Origin: Spinacia oleracea
Taxonomy: Eukaryota > Streptophyta > Magnoliopsida > Caryophyllales > Amaranthaceae
Assembly (NCBI RefSeq): GCF_020520425.1
Contig: NC_079491.1
Location: 29,131,449-29,195,448, forward strand
Reading direction: 5' to 3'
Length of the DNA: 64,000 bases
Under the pieces are notes generated by a model. It was not told the origin of the DNA, searched no databases, and worked only from the letters and a program-made list of their open reading frames with translations. Numbering within the stretch: position 1 is the first letter of the stretch; each line of letters begins with the position of its first letter. Of this stretch, positions 48,856-62,800 are shown piece after piece. A program made the position numbers and the translations under genes.

Positions 48856-51800
48856 CTTGATCCATTTTGATACATGCACTTACGTTAAGCATTTTTCTTT
48901 GACATGAAACTTTCCTCAAATAACATCACCCTTTACGAAGAACAATAATATTAGGACTCCATTGATCCCGACTAAACCAATTAGGATAGAGTTTGCTCAA
49001 AATTTATCTTCTTCCAATCTGACTAGTATAGGACCCGAAATCCGACTAACTGATTAAAAGAATTGGATAGAATTTTATCGAAATTTATCTTCCTCCAATT
49101 TGACTAGTAGTAGGATTATGAGCTACAAGACTATAAATACACCTCTTATGCCATCAATTCACCTCACCATCAACAACAACTCGACGACCTTTGATCGGAG
49201 ACTCCGAAATTTGACCAGAAGCCTTGACGCTGCCACAGCCCCGACCCGAAGGAAGAACAACTCAGAGGAGATCAACACCGAATCGTCATCATCGAATAGC
49301 CCGTGAAAGAGGAACGAACCAGTGGACATCATCACCAAACCAACGGTCGTCATCAAATCGGTCCGAACACCAACCCAACGGTCGTCATCAAATCGGTCCG
49401 AACACCAATCCAACGGTCGTCATCGAATAGTTCGTGAGTCCGTCAAGCAGCCCGTGGAGGAGACTTAAAGTCTTGTTGGTATGTATATTTTGAACCTTTG
49501 AACTCTGTTTATCTGTCTTTCAGCAATCTTGAACCTCTGAAGCTTGAACTGTTTGATTTTCATGGTTGAATATGCGTGCCTGCTCTTTTTTTGTATCATT
49601 GAATTTGTATTGCTGTGAATGATGATAAATATATGGAGTATGAAACAAAGTATAGACCAAAACTTCAAATTTGTTTCTTTTTTTGTTTTTTTTTTTTTTT
49701 TTTTCGTTTCTTTGGTCTCGTCCCCCTGTTTGTTTGTTTTTGCTGTAAAAATAATGATAATGATCTTAATGATGTGTGATGGATGAAGACAATGACAATC
49801 CCTCCAAAAGTTCTTTTGTCTTTTTCTCCCCTTTTCTTGTTTACCCACGTGAATGCACCCTCTCTTTTTTCTTCTTCTTTTTTTTTTTCTTTTTTTTTTT
49901 TTTCAACTTTTTTGATGATAGATGACTAGATGAGCATAAGTTTTTTTTTTGTCTTTTTCCCTCTTAGGCTCACGTGACTGCTCATCTTCTTTTCTTTTTT
50001 TTTCTTTCTTTTTTTTTTAAAAAAATAAATAAATAAATAATAACAGTATAAATCATATAAAAATAATGATGATGATTAATGATGAATGATGTTGATGGGC
50101 CCTACAGATTTATTTTCTTCCTGCCAATTCACGTAACTTTGCATAATATACCCCTTTGTTTGGAGATCGGTAACAATGTCCCAATGTTATGGAATATGCT
50201 CCTCTGTATGTCCATATAATAACAGTAGCTTTACAGTAGCAAAAATTCGTAAAGTTGACATATCATTGATAATAATCTGTACTGCCTTTCTCTTTTTTTT
50301 TTGTCTTTTTGATGAATGATGATCGATAACAGCAACCCCAAACTTGAACTTGCTCCCCCTTTTTTGTGCGGTCGAACATAATACAATTGCTTCCTCCGTT
50401 AAATATTACTTTGTTAATTAACTGCATCGTTAAACATGCATTGACTTGCACTTTTTTTTTTTTGCGTTGACTTTGTAGGAACAAAGAGTCACCATGGTTT
50501 ACTTCAAGTATCACAATACTCCTGGAGAAGAGACTTTGTCACTCATGGAAGATGCTAATTCGGTCGATGGAGCGCACTTTCGTTCATTTCCTCCTGTGAT
50601 TGGTCCTTTTGCAAACATCCATTCTTCTACGGAGTTCTCGGGCCCGAAAAGCTGGTACAAGGAGAGTCGTGATGTTAATGCATTTGGTGGAAAAACACCT
50701 AATCCTGTCCTTGTCGCTTCACATCACCGTCCCTGCGATGATGCGTGTTCTTTCCAGACATTATCTACGCGTTTGTCCCGCAAGGAGACCAAATGGAGTT
50801 CTAGTCCGAAATTTGGAGTCGAGCCAACATACATCCCTCTTTACTGGGAATGGTTAGAAGATGTCCTGCACCATTCCAGACGCACACTCGCTAGCACCCA
50901 TATTCTTGATGCCGTCTATGCTTCTATGTACATCTACAAATGTAATTCTCCTGTCATGCAGGCTTTTTGTGAATCCTGGTGTCCTACGACAAATACCTTG
51001 CACACTTCAGTTGGAGAAATGTCAATCAGTCTTTGGGATATATACGACCTTGGTGGGCTTCCCGTAACTGGCCTTTTTTATGACGAGGTCGTCCCTTCTG
51101 CCGTTGAATTGGAAGGCTCCGACGATGAGCACAGTCTATACCTCCCTTACAGTTGCAAATATTTGTTCATGGCTTTGCATTATCTTTCTGAGAAACACAA
51201 GGTGACAACAATAACGTTCGAGACTTGGTGTGATTTTTGGTTTCGCGGTGCATCAAAGTATTTCTTGGCATCTGGCAACAAAAAGTCTGTCCTTCCAACA
51301 CTTATGAAAGACTTCAGCTCCTTTAATGGTCCTCGATCGTGGAGTCATAAGATGTACGAAGCCTTTCGCATCCTACGGATTCCTGAAGCGCATCATCGAC
51401 AAACATATTTGGCTGCCTTTCTCTCATGTTGGCTTTGTGCCTTTGTTTTGCCGGTGTCAGATTTGGGTTGCATCCGTCCTGGATCTTTCAAACCTGCGTC
51501 ATTTCTTGCAAGTGGAAAAGAGACTTCTTTGGCGATCCCTGTTTTGGCGAGCATCTACCACGGATTGAGCAAAATTTCGAATTCTCCTACCCCCGGCAAA
51601 CATCGCGAGTCCTTCCCTGCACAATATGTGTATGCCTGGACCGCTAAGTATTTTCGAAGTCATCACGTCGTCACCTACGATTTTGTTGGTGCTCCCCTGG
51701 TTGGAATTCAAGGCCTTGACTCTGTCATAAAGTCTCCAGATGCTAAATCGCTAGTTTCTTCGGGTAAGGATTTCAATTGGCTTGCTAACTCAATTTGTGG

Positions 51801-53748
51801 TAATTCAGATGAGAAGCGTGAAGATGACAACCATCAACCAAAGCAATTCGCAAACTTCTTCATTAGCATGCGGTCCTGTTTTCTGACCTTGAGGTTCGAC
51901 AACAACTACGTGGTTGAGCCATACAGTCCTCATCGATTCGGTCGGCAATTCGGATTTCACCAAGATGTGCCAGGCGAATTAGTAGTCCAGACACAAAACA
52001 TCACCCGAGAGCATATGTACTATCTTTTTCAGTCCAGCATTCGTCTGCATACTAGGGCTACTTTTTTGGTCCCTTGCCGCACGTTTAATGCCCAATCTCG
52101 AGTCACTCCAAGCTTCACAACATGGTGGAATTCGGTCGTTTCTTTAAATGCGGCTTATGCTTCAAGAACTCCTAGTCCAACAAATGTCAGGTCTAAGAAG
52201 AGAAAGGAGAGAAAGGGCGATGATCTTAACACTTCACCAAAAGACAAAGCTGCCAAGACTTCGGCTGCACCTCGCAAAGTTAGAGTCAGATTGCCTAAAA
52301 GTTCCACGATATCCTGTCCGCCCAAGGAAACATCTTCGAAATGCAGGGACGAGAGTAGAAGACTAGCAAGCAGAGTTGTAAGTAATGAACCTTCCAATGA
52401 CGAAAATGAACCTTCCGATGACGAACACGCAGGTGAACCTACAATTCTGGATGATATTTTCGCTGAAGATTATGGCCCTGAGCTATCGCCGGAAGAGATA
52501 GAGGTTCATTTCTTTACTTTGACATTCTCGTTTTCTTTTTAATTACTATTTTAATACCCTTTATTTTTCACTTTTCAGAATCTTCAAAGCGATGCGAACA
52601 TAGCAGTAGAGCTTACTGCTTGCGAGAATACATTTGTCTCCCTTCCTGAACAACAGTTCATTGATGATGTTGTCATTGATACTGCGCCAACCACAAGTGT
52701 TTCTACTGCTTCGACCGAGTCTCCTTCTTTTAATGCTCAAGACATGATCACTAAGGCGACCAACAGGGCGGACCGATATGCTGCAAGCTTGATGATTAAT
52801 GAAATAAAGGACAAGTTGATGAAGACTCCTTTAGCCAAGGTTCATGAACTAGCGCAGGAGTTTGAACAGGTTTTCTCCTATGTTCGTGATAAGAAGATCG
52901 ACATCTCTGCAATCGAATCTTTTATCAAGGGGTATATTGGGTGCGGTTCTCAACTCCACCACGTTCGGCTAGGGAAACAGGGAGATCCCACTCTCAATGA
53001 CTTGGAGCAACGATCTTTGGAGATAGAGACGAGCGTGCAGACAACTACAATTGCAGGGAAAGCAGAAGAGGAGCGAATGCAAGCTCTTCATAAGGAGATA
53101 GATCAGATTCAGCAAGAACAAGCCGAACATAAAAGGAAGCTCAATGATTTAGCAGAACGAGCGGATAGACTTTTGCCTCTTATTTCAGAATCAGAAGAGA
53201 AGTTCCAAGGGTACGTCATACAGAAGAAAGAGCAAGAAAACTCACTCCTCATCATGAAGGAGAATATTGTTGCTGCGAAAGAGGTGGAGGCAAAGCTAGC
53301 GGAAGCTGAGAAACAATTTGGTGTTGCTCGTGATGCTTTGCAAGCCTTCAAATTTGAACCGTAGTTCCGCCTTTCTTGTTACCATCGTTGCACTTGTTTT
53401 CTTTTAATTCTTTTTTTTTTTTTTTTTTTTTTTTTAGAGACCAATTTGTTTTAAGAATTCCAAAAATGAAATGAATAAGACTCGTCATTCTTCCTGTCAA
53501 AGATTTTTGTCATTGATTCCATATTCATTCAACTCATAGGAAACCAACATGAAATTTTCATTTATTTATTTAGCCGTTCACAGTTTATACTCTTGCGGGC
53601 CAGGAGTAGTACAAAAATGGGAGAGATTTTTGGTGTGGCTGGACTTAAAGTTAGTGATTCCTTCAAGCTGCCTACGTACTTATGAAATGAATAAATTCAC
53701 TCCATAAGATCAAGCCAACGTAGTTCCTTAAAAGCAAAAATAATTTCT

Positions 53749-53787
<39 letters not shown>

Positions 53788-53814
53788 CTGACGTCGTTTG
53801 CTGACGTCATTTCC

Positions 53815-53899
<85 letters not shown>

Positions 53900-56800
53900 T
53901 CAGTTGCAGTTTAGCCTCGTGCTTAGGAGGTTACAATGTTGCACAACTTCAAGGGTAGTAACGCTTCAAAAATTTGCCGTTGATAGGGCCTATGCGCAGT
54001 CCTTCTGCATCAACGATCTTGTAAGCTCCATTTGTGTAGACTTCCTGGACAACGTAAGGACCATCCCATTTCGATGCAAATTTATTTCCCGTTTTGCGAG
54101 AAACAATGATCGGTCTCTTGATAGCAAGGACCGTGTCTCCAACTTTGAAAGACCGTACTCGCACCTTCTTGTTGAACGCCCTTGTCAAACGAGCATGGTA
54201 GCATTCCAACTTTTGTTGCGCCTCAAGCCTCTTTTCGTCAAGTGCTTCCAACTCTGCCAGACGAATCTTAGCATTTTCTTCTTCAGTGAGATTTTCCTGG
54301 ATTGCCATGCGAAGTGACGGAATTTGAATCTCCAATGGCAATATGGCCTCCACACCATACACAAGTGCATAAGGTGTCGCTTGAGTTGGTGTCCTGTACG
54401 TGGTACGATACGCCCATAGAGCTTCGCCCATTCTTTCGTGCCAATCTCGCTGGTGTTTCCCAACAATCTTACTAAGCAACTTGCAAAGTGTTTTGTTGAA
54501 AGATTCAGCTAGTCCGTTTGCAGGTGCATTATACATTGAAGACTTGTTTTGTGCAAACTTGAATTTCTCACAAAGGCTCGTCATCAACTTGTTGACAAAT
54601 GGTGTTCCGTTGTCTGTGATTATGTAACGTGGCACGCCATATCGATGTATGATGTGATTCCGAATGAAATCGACCACGTTCTCTTTCTTGACTTCACGAA
54701 GAGGTATTGCTTCCGCCCATTTTGAGAAGTAATCCGTAGCGGCAAGGATGTATGCATGACCACCTGATGATTTCGGTGTGATTGGACCAACAACATCGAG
54801 ACCCCATGCTTCAAACGGCCAAGATGTCACTGTCGGATGTAGCGGTTCCGGAGGTTGATGAATAAAGTTCGCATGGAATTGACAAGCTTCACATTTTTTC
54901 GCAAGTTCCATGCAATCTTGAACCATGGTTGGCCAGTAGTACCCCATCCTCTTGACACGGTCGTGAAGCTTAGGACCAGATTGGTGAGCTCCGCAAACTC
55001 CAGAATGAGCTTCTTGCATTGTTTTTGCTGCTTCTTCATCTCCCAAACATCTCAACCAGGTTCCAAGGAACGAACGCCTGTAAAGTGTTTCTTTGTAGTA
55101 AATGAAGCGTGGAGCACGTCGTCGAATTTCCATCTTGTATTTCAAATCGCTTGGCAACTTTTCGTGTACCAAGAAATCAATGAGTGGTCGACGCCAATCT
55201 TCTATGTCTATCTCATAGACAGTAACTGCACCTGAGAGTTCTTCAGCTTCAATTTCAACTTCATCTTGAGGGTTTATCACCCACCGATTACAGACCGGGA
55301 CCGACATGTTTTCTTCTGCCCCCAGTGCCAATGTGGCTGCGAGATTTGCAAGTGCATCCGCTGTCTTGTTGGCACTCCTTGGAACATGTTGCAATCGGAC
55401 GCTCTCAAATTCTGCCAGCAATTGTGAAGCATGCTTATAATAAGGAATCAAGTCATCTTTCTTGACATCATAATCATCGAGGAGTTGATGGATCACCAGC
55501 TTGGAGTCACCGTATACATCAAGGTCCTGTATTTTCATCTCTTTTGCCATTTGAAGCCCCAGAACGAGAGCTTGATATTCAGCAACATTGTTCGAGCATA
55601 AGTTGGTGAGCGTAAATGAATACGTGAAGACATGTTTCTCAGGTGATACAAGGATGACCCCTGCTCCCGCACCATCTTGGCGAGCTGCTCCGTCGAAGTA
55701 CATTTCCCATGGAGGTAAGACATCAATGTAGAATACTTCTTCTCCAGGTAGATCATCAGGAAGCTCCCAATGTGATGGAATCGGATGTGCAGCTAGGAAA
55801 TCGGCCAAAGCTTGTCCCTTGATCGCCTTTTGAGGTACGTACACAACATCATGTTGACTTATGAGCATAGCCCATTTAGCAAGTCTTCCGGATAGTACTG
55901 GTCTTGATAGGATGTACTTTATGGGGTCAGCTTTGGAGATCACCTTCACCGTATGTGCCTGCATGTAATGCTTCAACTTTTGGATTGCAAAGATCAAAGC
56001 TAGACACACTTTCTCAATAGGCGAATAATTCAATTCCGCGCCAACCAACGTACGACTGAGGTAGTAAAGAGCAGCTTCCTTTCCGTCACCATTCTCTTGA
56101 GCACACAATGCCCCCAACGACCTTTCATGAGCAGAGATGTAGAGGATAAGTGGCTTCCCTTGAACCGGTGCCCCCAAGACAGGTGGGGTTGAGAGGTACT
56201 GCTTGATGCTTTCAAAAGCTTTGCGACATGAATCGTCCCATTCAAATGGAGCGCCCTTCTTCATAAGATGGCTGAAAGGATGACATCGTCCTGCAAGATT
56301 CGAAATGAAGCGTCGGATATATGCAAGTCTCCCTTGTAATCCGCGCAATTCTTTGAGGTTCTTCGGCTCGGGCATATTCTGGATTGCTGTAATTTTTGAC
56401 TGGTCAATTTCAATTCCTCTATGTCTCACAACAAATCCTAGGAACTTTCCAGAGGTTACGCCGAATGCACACTTCAAGGGATTCATCTTCAATTGATACC
56501 TACGCAATTTCTTGAATACCTCGCGGAGATGAAGCAAATGATCGTTCCTCTTCTTTGATTTGACGACAAGATCATCGACATAACATTCAACGGTCTTATG
56601 CATCATGTCCTCGAAGATTTTCTGCATTGCTCTTTGATAAGTTGCGCCTGCATTTTTCAAACCAAACGGCATCACCTTGTAGCAAAAGATACCCTTTGGT
56701 GTACGGAACGCCGTTGCTTCTTGATCTTCGGGCGCCATGAGGATCTGATTATATCCCGCCGTACAATCCATGAAGGATAATGCTTCATGTCCGGTCGTTG

Positions 56801-59800
56801 CATCAATCATTATCTCGGTGACAGGCAAAGGAAAATCATCCTTAGGACACGCTTCATTCAGATTTCTGAAATCTACACAAACACGCAACTGGCCATTTTT
56901 CTTCCTCACAGGTACAATGTTTGCAATCCAAGTAGGATACTTTACTTCACGAATGAAGCCAGCGTCGATGAGTTTGTTGACTTCAGCTTCAATTTCTGGA
57001 ATTAATTCAGGTCGGAAGCGTCTCTGAGGTTGCTTCTTTGCTGAGACTCCTTTCCTTACTGCTAAACGGTGGACCGCCACTTTGGGGTCAAGACCCGGCA
57101 TTTCCCTGTAACTCCAGGCGAAAACATCTTTGTACTCGGTGAGTATTTCGAAGTATCCCTTCTCTTCTTCCTGAGTGAGCAGAGCACTAACATAGATTGG
57201 ACGCGGATCATCTTGGGTGCCGAGATTCAACTCCTTTAGTTCATCAATTGTGGTCTCAACTCCATCATCAAGATTTTTTGGTGCTTCTGTTGTTTCCATC
57301 TCCTCCTCCAAGTCTACATCCTCATAAGCGGTGATATGATAGGAGGTGACCGTCATATCTTCTACGGCATCACGTTTCTGGCTTGTGGGGCTCTTTTGGC
57401 AGGTTAGAACCATGGTGTGGCCTTTTACACGGAGAGAATCACCTGTCTTCACTTCCAGTACCGCCAAGCGTTTCATTCGAGAAGGTACGTTGCTTCTGAC
57501 ATCGTTTTCCAGCTCGAACTTGTCTCTTGTTTTTGATGCAGTGTTTTTCGGCCTCCACTGCGGCTTGAGCGAAACGTCCTTCTTCCCAAGACGACTGAAG
57601 ACTTCCTTCTTAGGCTTCTGTGACAGACAATTGGTGGGTTTGCCAGTGACTTTTCCCAATCTTGCGAAGACATCTTTTGCATTCGGGCTCTTATGTGCTT
57701 TCCCGGAATGATCTCCCAATCTATCAAAGACTCGACTTGGTGTTGGAGAGTTTACCGGACCGTCGAGCCTATCAAAGACGGAGGACCGTGCTTTAGCTGA
57801 AGACGGATGTATCCTATCAAAAACCGATTCTTTCTGGACTGGCTCAAAATTCTCATCCACACTTTCTTCCATTTCCTGAACTCCAATGTACTGTGATGCT
57901 TGCATTGACCTCCGTCGTCCTGAGATGATAATTGGCTTAGACTCCTTGAATCCCAAACCAACCTTTTTCACCCAAACACGTTCACCTTGTTGCTGAAGTT
58001 TTTGCTGAGTTTTATTGAGGCCGTATGACTTATCTTCAACGAGCTTTCCCATGGGTTTTGGGTTAGAGAAATCATAACCAGAATTTTCCATTAACTTGTA
58101 TGCAACTGGATCAAAGCCATCTTTCCTTGAGCTAGGTGTTTCTGGCGACTTCGTGGAGTTTGGAGTAGGAGAAGCCAATATCTTCGGGTCACTGATCTTA
58201 TGGACCGGCAATGTCATGCTTTTATCAAATTCTTGCGGCATGTCCTTGACCTTTTTTGAAGTTGTTTCTGCTCCACAATTCATAAACGGAGACTGACCTT
58301 CTTTGCGACGCGACATGGGGATGTAACGTAGCACTGGCACTGCTTCTCTAGGATTTTCTTCAACTCTTTGCGAAAGAATCTCCTTGCTTTTCTTCTCATC
58401 AACTGTTTCATGTGACGGCTCCAGAACATTCCTTGAAGGCTTCTCTTCTGTAACCCTTGATTGCAACTTCTTCGGCATGACTTTTCCAGTCGATGCAATT
58501 TCCGTGGGCATTACTTCAGCAGGCTCTCCTTGGCTGGCATAGAATTTCGCATCGGCAAAATGAGACTCTACTTCAGAGAATGGCTTCACGTCCGCATTCA
58601 CCTTTCTTTCACCGTTTCTGTAATATTTGAAGCATTGATGCAAGGTTGAGGCTACTACTCCATTTTCGTGCATCCAAGGTCGGCCTAGCAATAGGCGATA
58701 TGAAGTATTCGAATCAATGACATGAAAAATCGTTGTTGCAGTCATTTCTCCGATAGTCAGATCAACTCTTATCATACCGATGGCTCGTTGCCCGCCTAGA
58801 TTGAATCCTTGGATCATCAATCGACTTTCGGTCAACTCACTTTCGGTGATTCCCAACTTCGTCATGGTGGACTTCGGCATTATGTTCACTGCGGAACCTC
58901 CGTCTACCAAGATGCGGTTGATCTTTTTCTTGCGGATGTATCCACATACAAAGAGAGGTCTGTTGTGAGGCTTTGAACCCAACATAAGGTCTTCGTCTGT
59001 GAATGCCAAGGCCGCACTGCATGCAGCACAACGCTCAGGGTGATTTTCGTAGATCCCTTGCTCAATATTTTCCTTCGATGTATATTGCGTCGGATTTTCT
59101 ATGGCACGTGCAAGGGCGAACCTCATTTCTTCGGGTAGGGATAAAGCTTGGCGCCAACCCATTCGAGAAGGGACTGTACCTAACAACGCCAGAATCTTTG
59201 CATCTCTTTCAGGGTCTCTTTCATGGTTTAGCCCTTCAGAGACTAGACTTTTCTCTTCTTTCTCTTCTTCTTCCGCCACGCTACAGGTCACTGTGTTGAC
59301 AGAAATTTCGCCGAGGTATTCCTGCGGAAGGAAATCATTTAATGTGACATGCTTTCGTACCTCCTTTGTGGGAAAACTGTCGCGCGAGGTGTTCTTCTTT
59401 TTCACGAGACCTTTGTTTCTCGTGACATGCGAACTTTTGGATTTGTTTCTTTTCTGGTGTTGCTTTTGACGAAGAGGAGGTTGCTCTTCTAGCTTCGTTT
59501 GCTTTCTCTTCTTCCTTCTCGTCACTAATGTCCATCCTTCCTCATCTTCCTTGCGAGGTAGAGGGGTGGACGCAGAATTCTTGACGGGATCTATTATCGA
59601 AATGGGATCCAAACTTCCAAACTGGATGACTGAAGCATGATGGGACTCCGCCGCTTCATCCAGATCTAGCACAATCCTCCCTTCTGTTGCAAGTTGCATG
59701 ATTCTCTCCTTGAGAGTGATGCACTTTTCGATAGGATGGCTCACTATTCGATGGTAAGGGCAAAAGTTTGGGTCAGATGTCCTTCCCATTTGATCAGGGC

Positions 59801-62800
59801 GCTTGGACTCAGGCAAGCTTATGACCTTCTTCTCCAACAAATCGTCCAACATGCCGGCCAAGTCTGAATCTGGAAATGGATACTTCTTTGCTTGGAGTTC
59901 TTTAAGCGTTGGCTTATCTCTCCGAGCATCTTTTGTAAATGGCCCTTTCTTCTGTTCAGTTTTAGGCTTCGCCGAAATTTTTACAGGGGCAGAGCTAGTG
60001 GCAACGGCAAATGACTCCTTGGTTGAATCTTTCACGTATTTCTCAGGCTTCTTGAAGTCCTTCTTTTCCTTCTTGAAACTTGAAGAACTTCCTCCACGAT
60101 TATTGGTGATACTGATCTCCATGTCATGAGCACGGGTAGCCAAATCTTGAAAGGATCTTGGTTTTATGCCCTGCAAAATGTACAGCAAATCCCAGTTCAT
60201 ACCTTGGATGCACATTGCAATAGCAGAGGTCTCCGTCAGACGGTCCTTGCATTCCAGGCTTAGAGTGCGCCACCGGTTGATGTAATCTACAACAGGCTCA
60301 TTCTCCCACTGTGTCGTCTTTGTCAATTCAATCATGCTGACGACACGTCGTGTACTGTAGAACCTGGCCTTGAATTCTTCCTCCATTTCTGCCCAACCGT
60401 CGATGGCTTCTGCAGGAAGGTCCGTGTACCAGTCGAATGCCGTGTCCTTTAGAGAACGGACGAACTGTTTGACGAGTAAATCCCCCGATGTGCCAGCGTT
60501 GTTGCACGTTTCGATGAAGTGGGCTACATGCTGCTTGGGGTTCCCCTTTCCGTCAAACTGCTGGAACTTCGGAGGTTGATAACCGACGGGCATCCTTAAG
60601 TGATCGATTCTCTTCGTGTACGGCTTCTCATAAAGATGACTAGGGCCGGAGCTTCCGACGATATGATTCTTCACCGCATTTGTTATCATGTCCTGGATCT
60701 TTTTCATGGTGAATGTGTCGTCGGGTTTTTCACCCTTTGTGGTAGATTTTGAAGTCGTACTCCCTTCAGAGTCGTCGTTCTCTTCGTCTGCGCTCTCTTC
60801 CTGTTTCTTGAGCTTTTTGGTTAAGGAGGAAATCCTCTCATTCTGCTTCTTGATTTCCTCGTCTTTCTCCTCGCCATCCTTCATGAGCTTCACGATCATG
60901 CCCTTCATTTCGGCAAGCTGCTCCTCAACGGTCTTTGATTCGATCGCCATCACCTCCGCAATGTCGGTCTGTAGGGACTGGACCGATTCTTCACAATCTG
61001 ATACTTTGAGGGGTGACGTTGGAGAAGACCCGGTACTACTCTTTGCATCGCTTTCTACATAGAAAGGATCGAACAAAGGACTAGTGTGGATGACCAGCCT
61101 GTCAGGCTTTTGGTGAGGACGCATATCTTCTTCACCGGGCATAAGGAATCGTGCACCTTCAGCAGGAAAGGACCCGAAAACAGGGATGTTGCGGGATTTG
61201 CGGTAATACGGATTCGGGGACACGTCGGAGGAAGCACGGACATGGCTCTTTCTCCTTGTTTTGGTGGTGATAGGAGCCGAACGCAGACTCGAAGCAGCCT
61301 CATTCAGATCAGCGTTCTTCATTCCTCTGGTGCGTATACCCTCGTCACGCCCTTTCATCATCTCAGCCAATTCTGCCGCCCTTTGTTTCACCATAGCGGC
61401 CTTCTCAGCATCGGACATGGAAACGGTTTGTTGAGCAGCCATCTTCGTTGGTAGATTGATTTTTTTTTTTTTGTAGAGAAGGAGATGAGTGGTAGAGTGG
61501 TCCCACCGAGCGTGCCAATTTGTAAACACAAATTTACGAGTCTGCAAAAATAACAGAATCAAAATAATGTGAACAAAATATATTTTTATTGATTTTGCAT
61601 TTGGGTACAATCTCTAATGTTTATCCACTGATTCGATCTCTACAACAGCAAGAATTTGTGGTTTGAAGGTAGAACGGCGTTTGTGCTTGTTGTTCTTCTT
61701 CCACCGAGATTTGATGTCAGACTTGTGTGCTTGGAAGCCGTCTTCGGGTTTTTTCTGGAGAGTAGTAGGTTTTTGTATACTACGTTCAGTCTGTCTGCCA
61801 AATGACTTGGAGAGAACTTTTTATATCCTCTTCTTAGGTTTAGGGTTTTCCTTTTGTGGATAAATGGGCCTCTTTACTTAAGCTCATTTAAATAACCCAC
61901 TCCTATTAAATGAACGTCATTTATTAAAAATGGGCCTATTTGGTTTATAACCCAAATTAAACAATTTATCTGACATTTAATAATAGAAGTCAACATTTGA
62001 CTTTTTCGGGACAAAAAATGATGATGTGGCATTCTTCATATTTTTAATGCCTACAGTAACTGAATGGTAAGACGATAAAACATCCGCAATTAAAAATCTT
62101 AAACCAAGTGTGGTTTTCACAATTCAGTATCTTCTTAGTTTCCAAAGCCCACAACAACATTTCTCCAAGACACACATGTCAATTTATTTATCATACTGGT
62201 TGCTCCAGTTAAAAATTAAATCTTTAATTACAAGTCTCCTTCATCAAACCACCTAACCCCTTCTTTATGTTGAAAGATTAAACCTCACACTTCTATATAC
62301 CTCACAATTCTATATGCTCCCCATTTATCCCAGGGCCATGCACCACGAAATATAGACTACCCCTCAACCTCCTTATACATTCCTTCTAATTTCTAGATAT
62401 GGAATACTCAAAGTAGCATCTTACTTCCAGAAACGGATATTTTGCATAGAAATTGCAGTTAAGACATTCCGCATTTTCCATATCACCCTCTTACTATCTT
62501 ACAAAGAATTTACCACAGACATCCAAGTCACAGGCTTCCCAGCATTCACTACGGATGAGCAAAGAAAGGTCCAAGTGGATCAAGTGTGCGAAATCCAAGT
62601 TTCTACAAGAAAAGAGAGTAAGAGAGAAGAAGCTGAAGAAGGGAGGAAGCATTCACCATGGCTACAACACAGAAAGAGAGAGAAGAGGTTAGTAGCTTCA
62701 ATCAGATCTTTTATTCTGATTGAGAGAGGCGCGTCTGGGGATGACAATGGATAAGCTATGAACAGTTGAACACTTTATAAAAAAAATACCAGAAGAGCTG

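Larger units (their letters stand above)
48060..62055 (-). mobile_element. Ty3/Gypsy retrotransposon, Tat type, looks whole, with antisense PMD gene
   Basis: A 13,996-bp element flanked by the perfect 5-bp duplication GTAAC (48055-48059 and 62056-62060). Its 535-bp LTRs show no difference that I could find, so insertion is very recent, probably within the last hundred thousand years or so at usual plant rates. Parts in sense order: primer site next to the 5' LTR (AATTGGCACGCTCGG), gag-pol, a spacer with long A runs, then a 5.3-kb 3' region with two reading frames in the opposite direction. The Tat assignment rests on the second, archaeal-type RNase H between the normal one and the integrase, and on the extra antisense frame, both known from that lineage. 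Confidence 0.93.

Noticed and set aside
48701-48919. Poly-Lys protein on the minus strand
   Set aside because: Translation of a T55 homopolymer.
50263-50514. Minus-strand frame overlapping the PMD start
   Set aside because: Lys-rich translation of T-rich intron sequence; it lies opposite a well-supported gene.
54185-61454. Many 60-130 codon frames opposite or offset to gag-pol
   Set aside because: Shadows of the long gag-pol frame; none shows independent domain features.
61443-61610. Upstream extension of the gag-pol frame into the LTR
   Set aside because: It would translate across the primer binding site and LTR end. The ATG at 61442, just after the untranslated leader, is more likely.
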